Positions 62,994-64,000 of a stretch of 64,000 nucleotides of DNA are shown one piece after another (position 1 is the first letter of the stretch; every line of letters starts with the position of its first letter). The translations under genes and the position numbers were made by a program. This DNA comes from Zantedeschia hybrid cultivar (taxonomy: Eukaryota; Streptophyta; Magnoliopsida; Alismatales; Araceae): contig JARZZO010000002.1 in assembly GCA_030544215.1 (NCBI GenBank), forward strand, positions 76,639,150-76,703,149, read 5' to 3'. The notes beneath the pieces were generated by a model. It was not told where the DNA came from. It made no database searches and worked only from the letters and a program-made list of their open reading frames with translations.

Positions 62994-63862
62994 TAAGGGT
63001 GGCAATGAGCCGAGGCGAGCCGAGCCTTGCTGAGCTTGAGCTCGGCTCAACCAAAAAATTTCGATCTCAAGCTTGAGCCAAGCCTCAAATCAAGCCCATA
63101 GTCAAGCTCGAGTTTGGGCTCGAGTTAAAAAACCAAACTCGAGCCAAGCTCAAGCCCAGCTCGTTTGAACCCATTTAATTTGATTGTGGCCCATGTTTGG
63201 TTTGAGCAAAGCTCGTTTGAACCCAGCTTGTTTAAACCCATTTAATTTTGGATTTCAAAGACCTTTTGTTTTGGACTAGAAACTCTACTTATTTTGGGCT
63301 GAAGAGCCCTATAGGCTCGGACGGCCCAAACCTGGAGAGGAAGAAGTGACAGGAGGAACAGAAGGGAGGACCTTAATTTATAAGATCTGGGAATGGGAGA
63401 AAGAGGACTTTCAGATGTGGGACTAAAGTCCTGAAGGAAAGCACCCAGGTCGCACTCTGCATGTGGGTGGGGCCGCTTGGGGTGTTGGGACTTTTAGGCC
63501 TACATCGAACACTTCAAAAAATTTGTTTGCCCTATAATCACTGGAAAGAACAAAAATTTTGTTTGCCCTATAACCACTAGAAAGAACAATGTTTGCAAAC
63601 ATGGTGCTAGTCCGACTTTAGTGCTTTGTAGAGTGAGTTAACTCGGTGGAGTCAAATATATTTATGTATTTATTTTAATACGAGCCAGCTTGCGAGCTGA
63701 CCAAGTTGAGCTCAGCTAAACTCGGGCTCGGCTTGTTTAGACAAACGAGCTGTGTACCGGATTTGGGCTTGGTGCATTTAGATAAACGAGTCGAGCCGAG
63801 TCGAGCTCAACTCAAGCCGAACTCGAGCAGCTCACAAGCGGCTCGGCTCATTGCCAGCCCTA
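62994..63862. mobile_element. hAT-type element nested in 62799-63880, perfect 8-bp duplication
   Basis: CTGGTACT flanks it at 62986-62993 and 63863-63870. Ends TAAGGGTGGCAATGAGCC and inverse TAGGGCTGGCAATGAGCC are terminal inverted repeats, the same family as 3560-4337. Subterminal zones are rich in GAGCC/GGCTC. Non-coding, 869 bp. Confidence 0.9.
63374..63423 (-). promoter_or_regulatory. USE-like plus TATA box inside the nested hAT element
   Basis: On the minus strand GTCCCACATCT (63423-63413) matches RTCCCACATCG at ten of eleven positions, and TATAAATTA (63382-63374) follows after 30 nt. The related element at 3560-4337 has the same arrangement. Confidence 0.45.
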
Positions 63863-64000
63863 CTGGTACTGCCATCCTTGGTCGGGACCTCTCATTATGG
63901 CAGTTTTACATTTCAGAATAAAAAAACAAGGGATCGAATCTCATAGATGTTAGGACTGAATTTGGCAACATCAGTGAGAATGGTAATTTTAATGTAGGAG

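Larger units (their letters stand above)
62799..63880. mobile_element. hAT-type element of the CA(T/A)GG family, interrupted by another hAT
   Basis: GTCGGGAC at 62791-62798 and 63881-63888 is a perfect 8-bp duplication. Ends CATGGATGGCAATATCGG and inverse CAAGGATGGCAGTACCAG pair. With the inner element and one duplication copy removed it is only about 205 bp, and rich in CGATAC/GGTATC words. Confidence 0.88.

Noticed and set aside
1..64000. Endogenous viral sequence
   Set aside because: All reverse-transcriptase matches have Ty1-copia order with LTRs and tRNA-Met primer sites. I saw no movement protein, coat protein or pararetrovirus-type arrangement.

Overview
This is nuclear DNA of a flowering plant. 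Two spliced protein genes are set among introns and intergenic DNA full of plant transposons (Ty1-copia, hAT, Mutator-like and Tourist-like MITEs, tRNA-derived SINEs, tiny LTR elements). The GC-rich exons in AT-rich surroundings, and the closeness of both proteins to monocot family members, suggest a monocot. The very long introns would fit a palm-like genome, but that is inference.

Gene 1, minus strand, 6867-13658, is an NRT1/PTR (NPF) transporter of the NPF7.3/NRT1.5 type. I rebuilt it as five exons whose splice phases all agree, giving 623 codons. It lacks the proton-coupling ExxER motif. Intron 3 holds a hAT element with a perfect 8-bp target duplication and a GC-rich, possibly captured segment. 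Gene 2, plus strand, from 42662 past the right edge, is a brassinosteroid-signalling kinase (BSK2-type receptor-like cytoplasmic pseudokinase). Six exons (257 codons) are present; the rest of the kinase domain and the TPR region lie beyond 64000. Its introns 3-6 are swollen by insertions. Intron 4 is 12.4 kb and contains a whole copia element with both LTRs.

Layout: 1-1683 AT-rich DNA with a GACGTC motif repeat; 1684-5534 decayed copia element split by a hAT element; 5535-6866 flank; 6867-13800 NPF gene and TATA box; 14-41 kb gene-poor DNA with a 0.5-kb palindrome, SINEs, a diverged tandem duplication with readable insertions, nested Mutator-type MITEs and a 320-bp LTR element; 41.2-42.6 kb BSK upstream region; 42.66-64 kb BSK exons and transposon-filled introns.

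The most unusual signal is a tiny LTR-retrotransposon (TRIM/SMART-like) family. One copy is 320 bp with a perfect 5-bp target duplication. A second is an LTR-internal-LTR-internal-LTR tandem. All five LTRs carry a motif close to the plant snRNA-gene upstream sequence element (RTCCCACATCG) followed 24-25 nt later by a TATA-like box. A hAT family carries the same kind of module with 30-33 nt spacing. Nothing in the two host genes points to a shared pathway (root nitrate/potassium transport versus brassinosteroid signalling). All coordinates, repeats and target duplications were read by eye; no alignment or database search was run.
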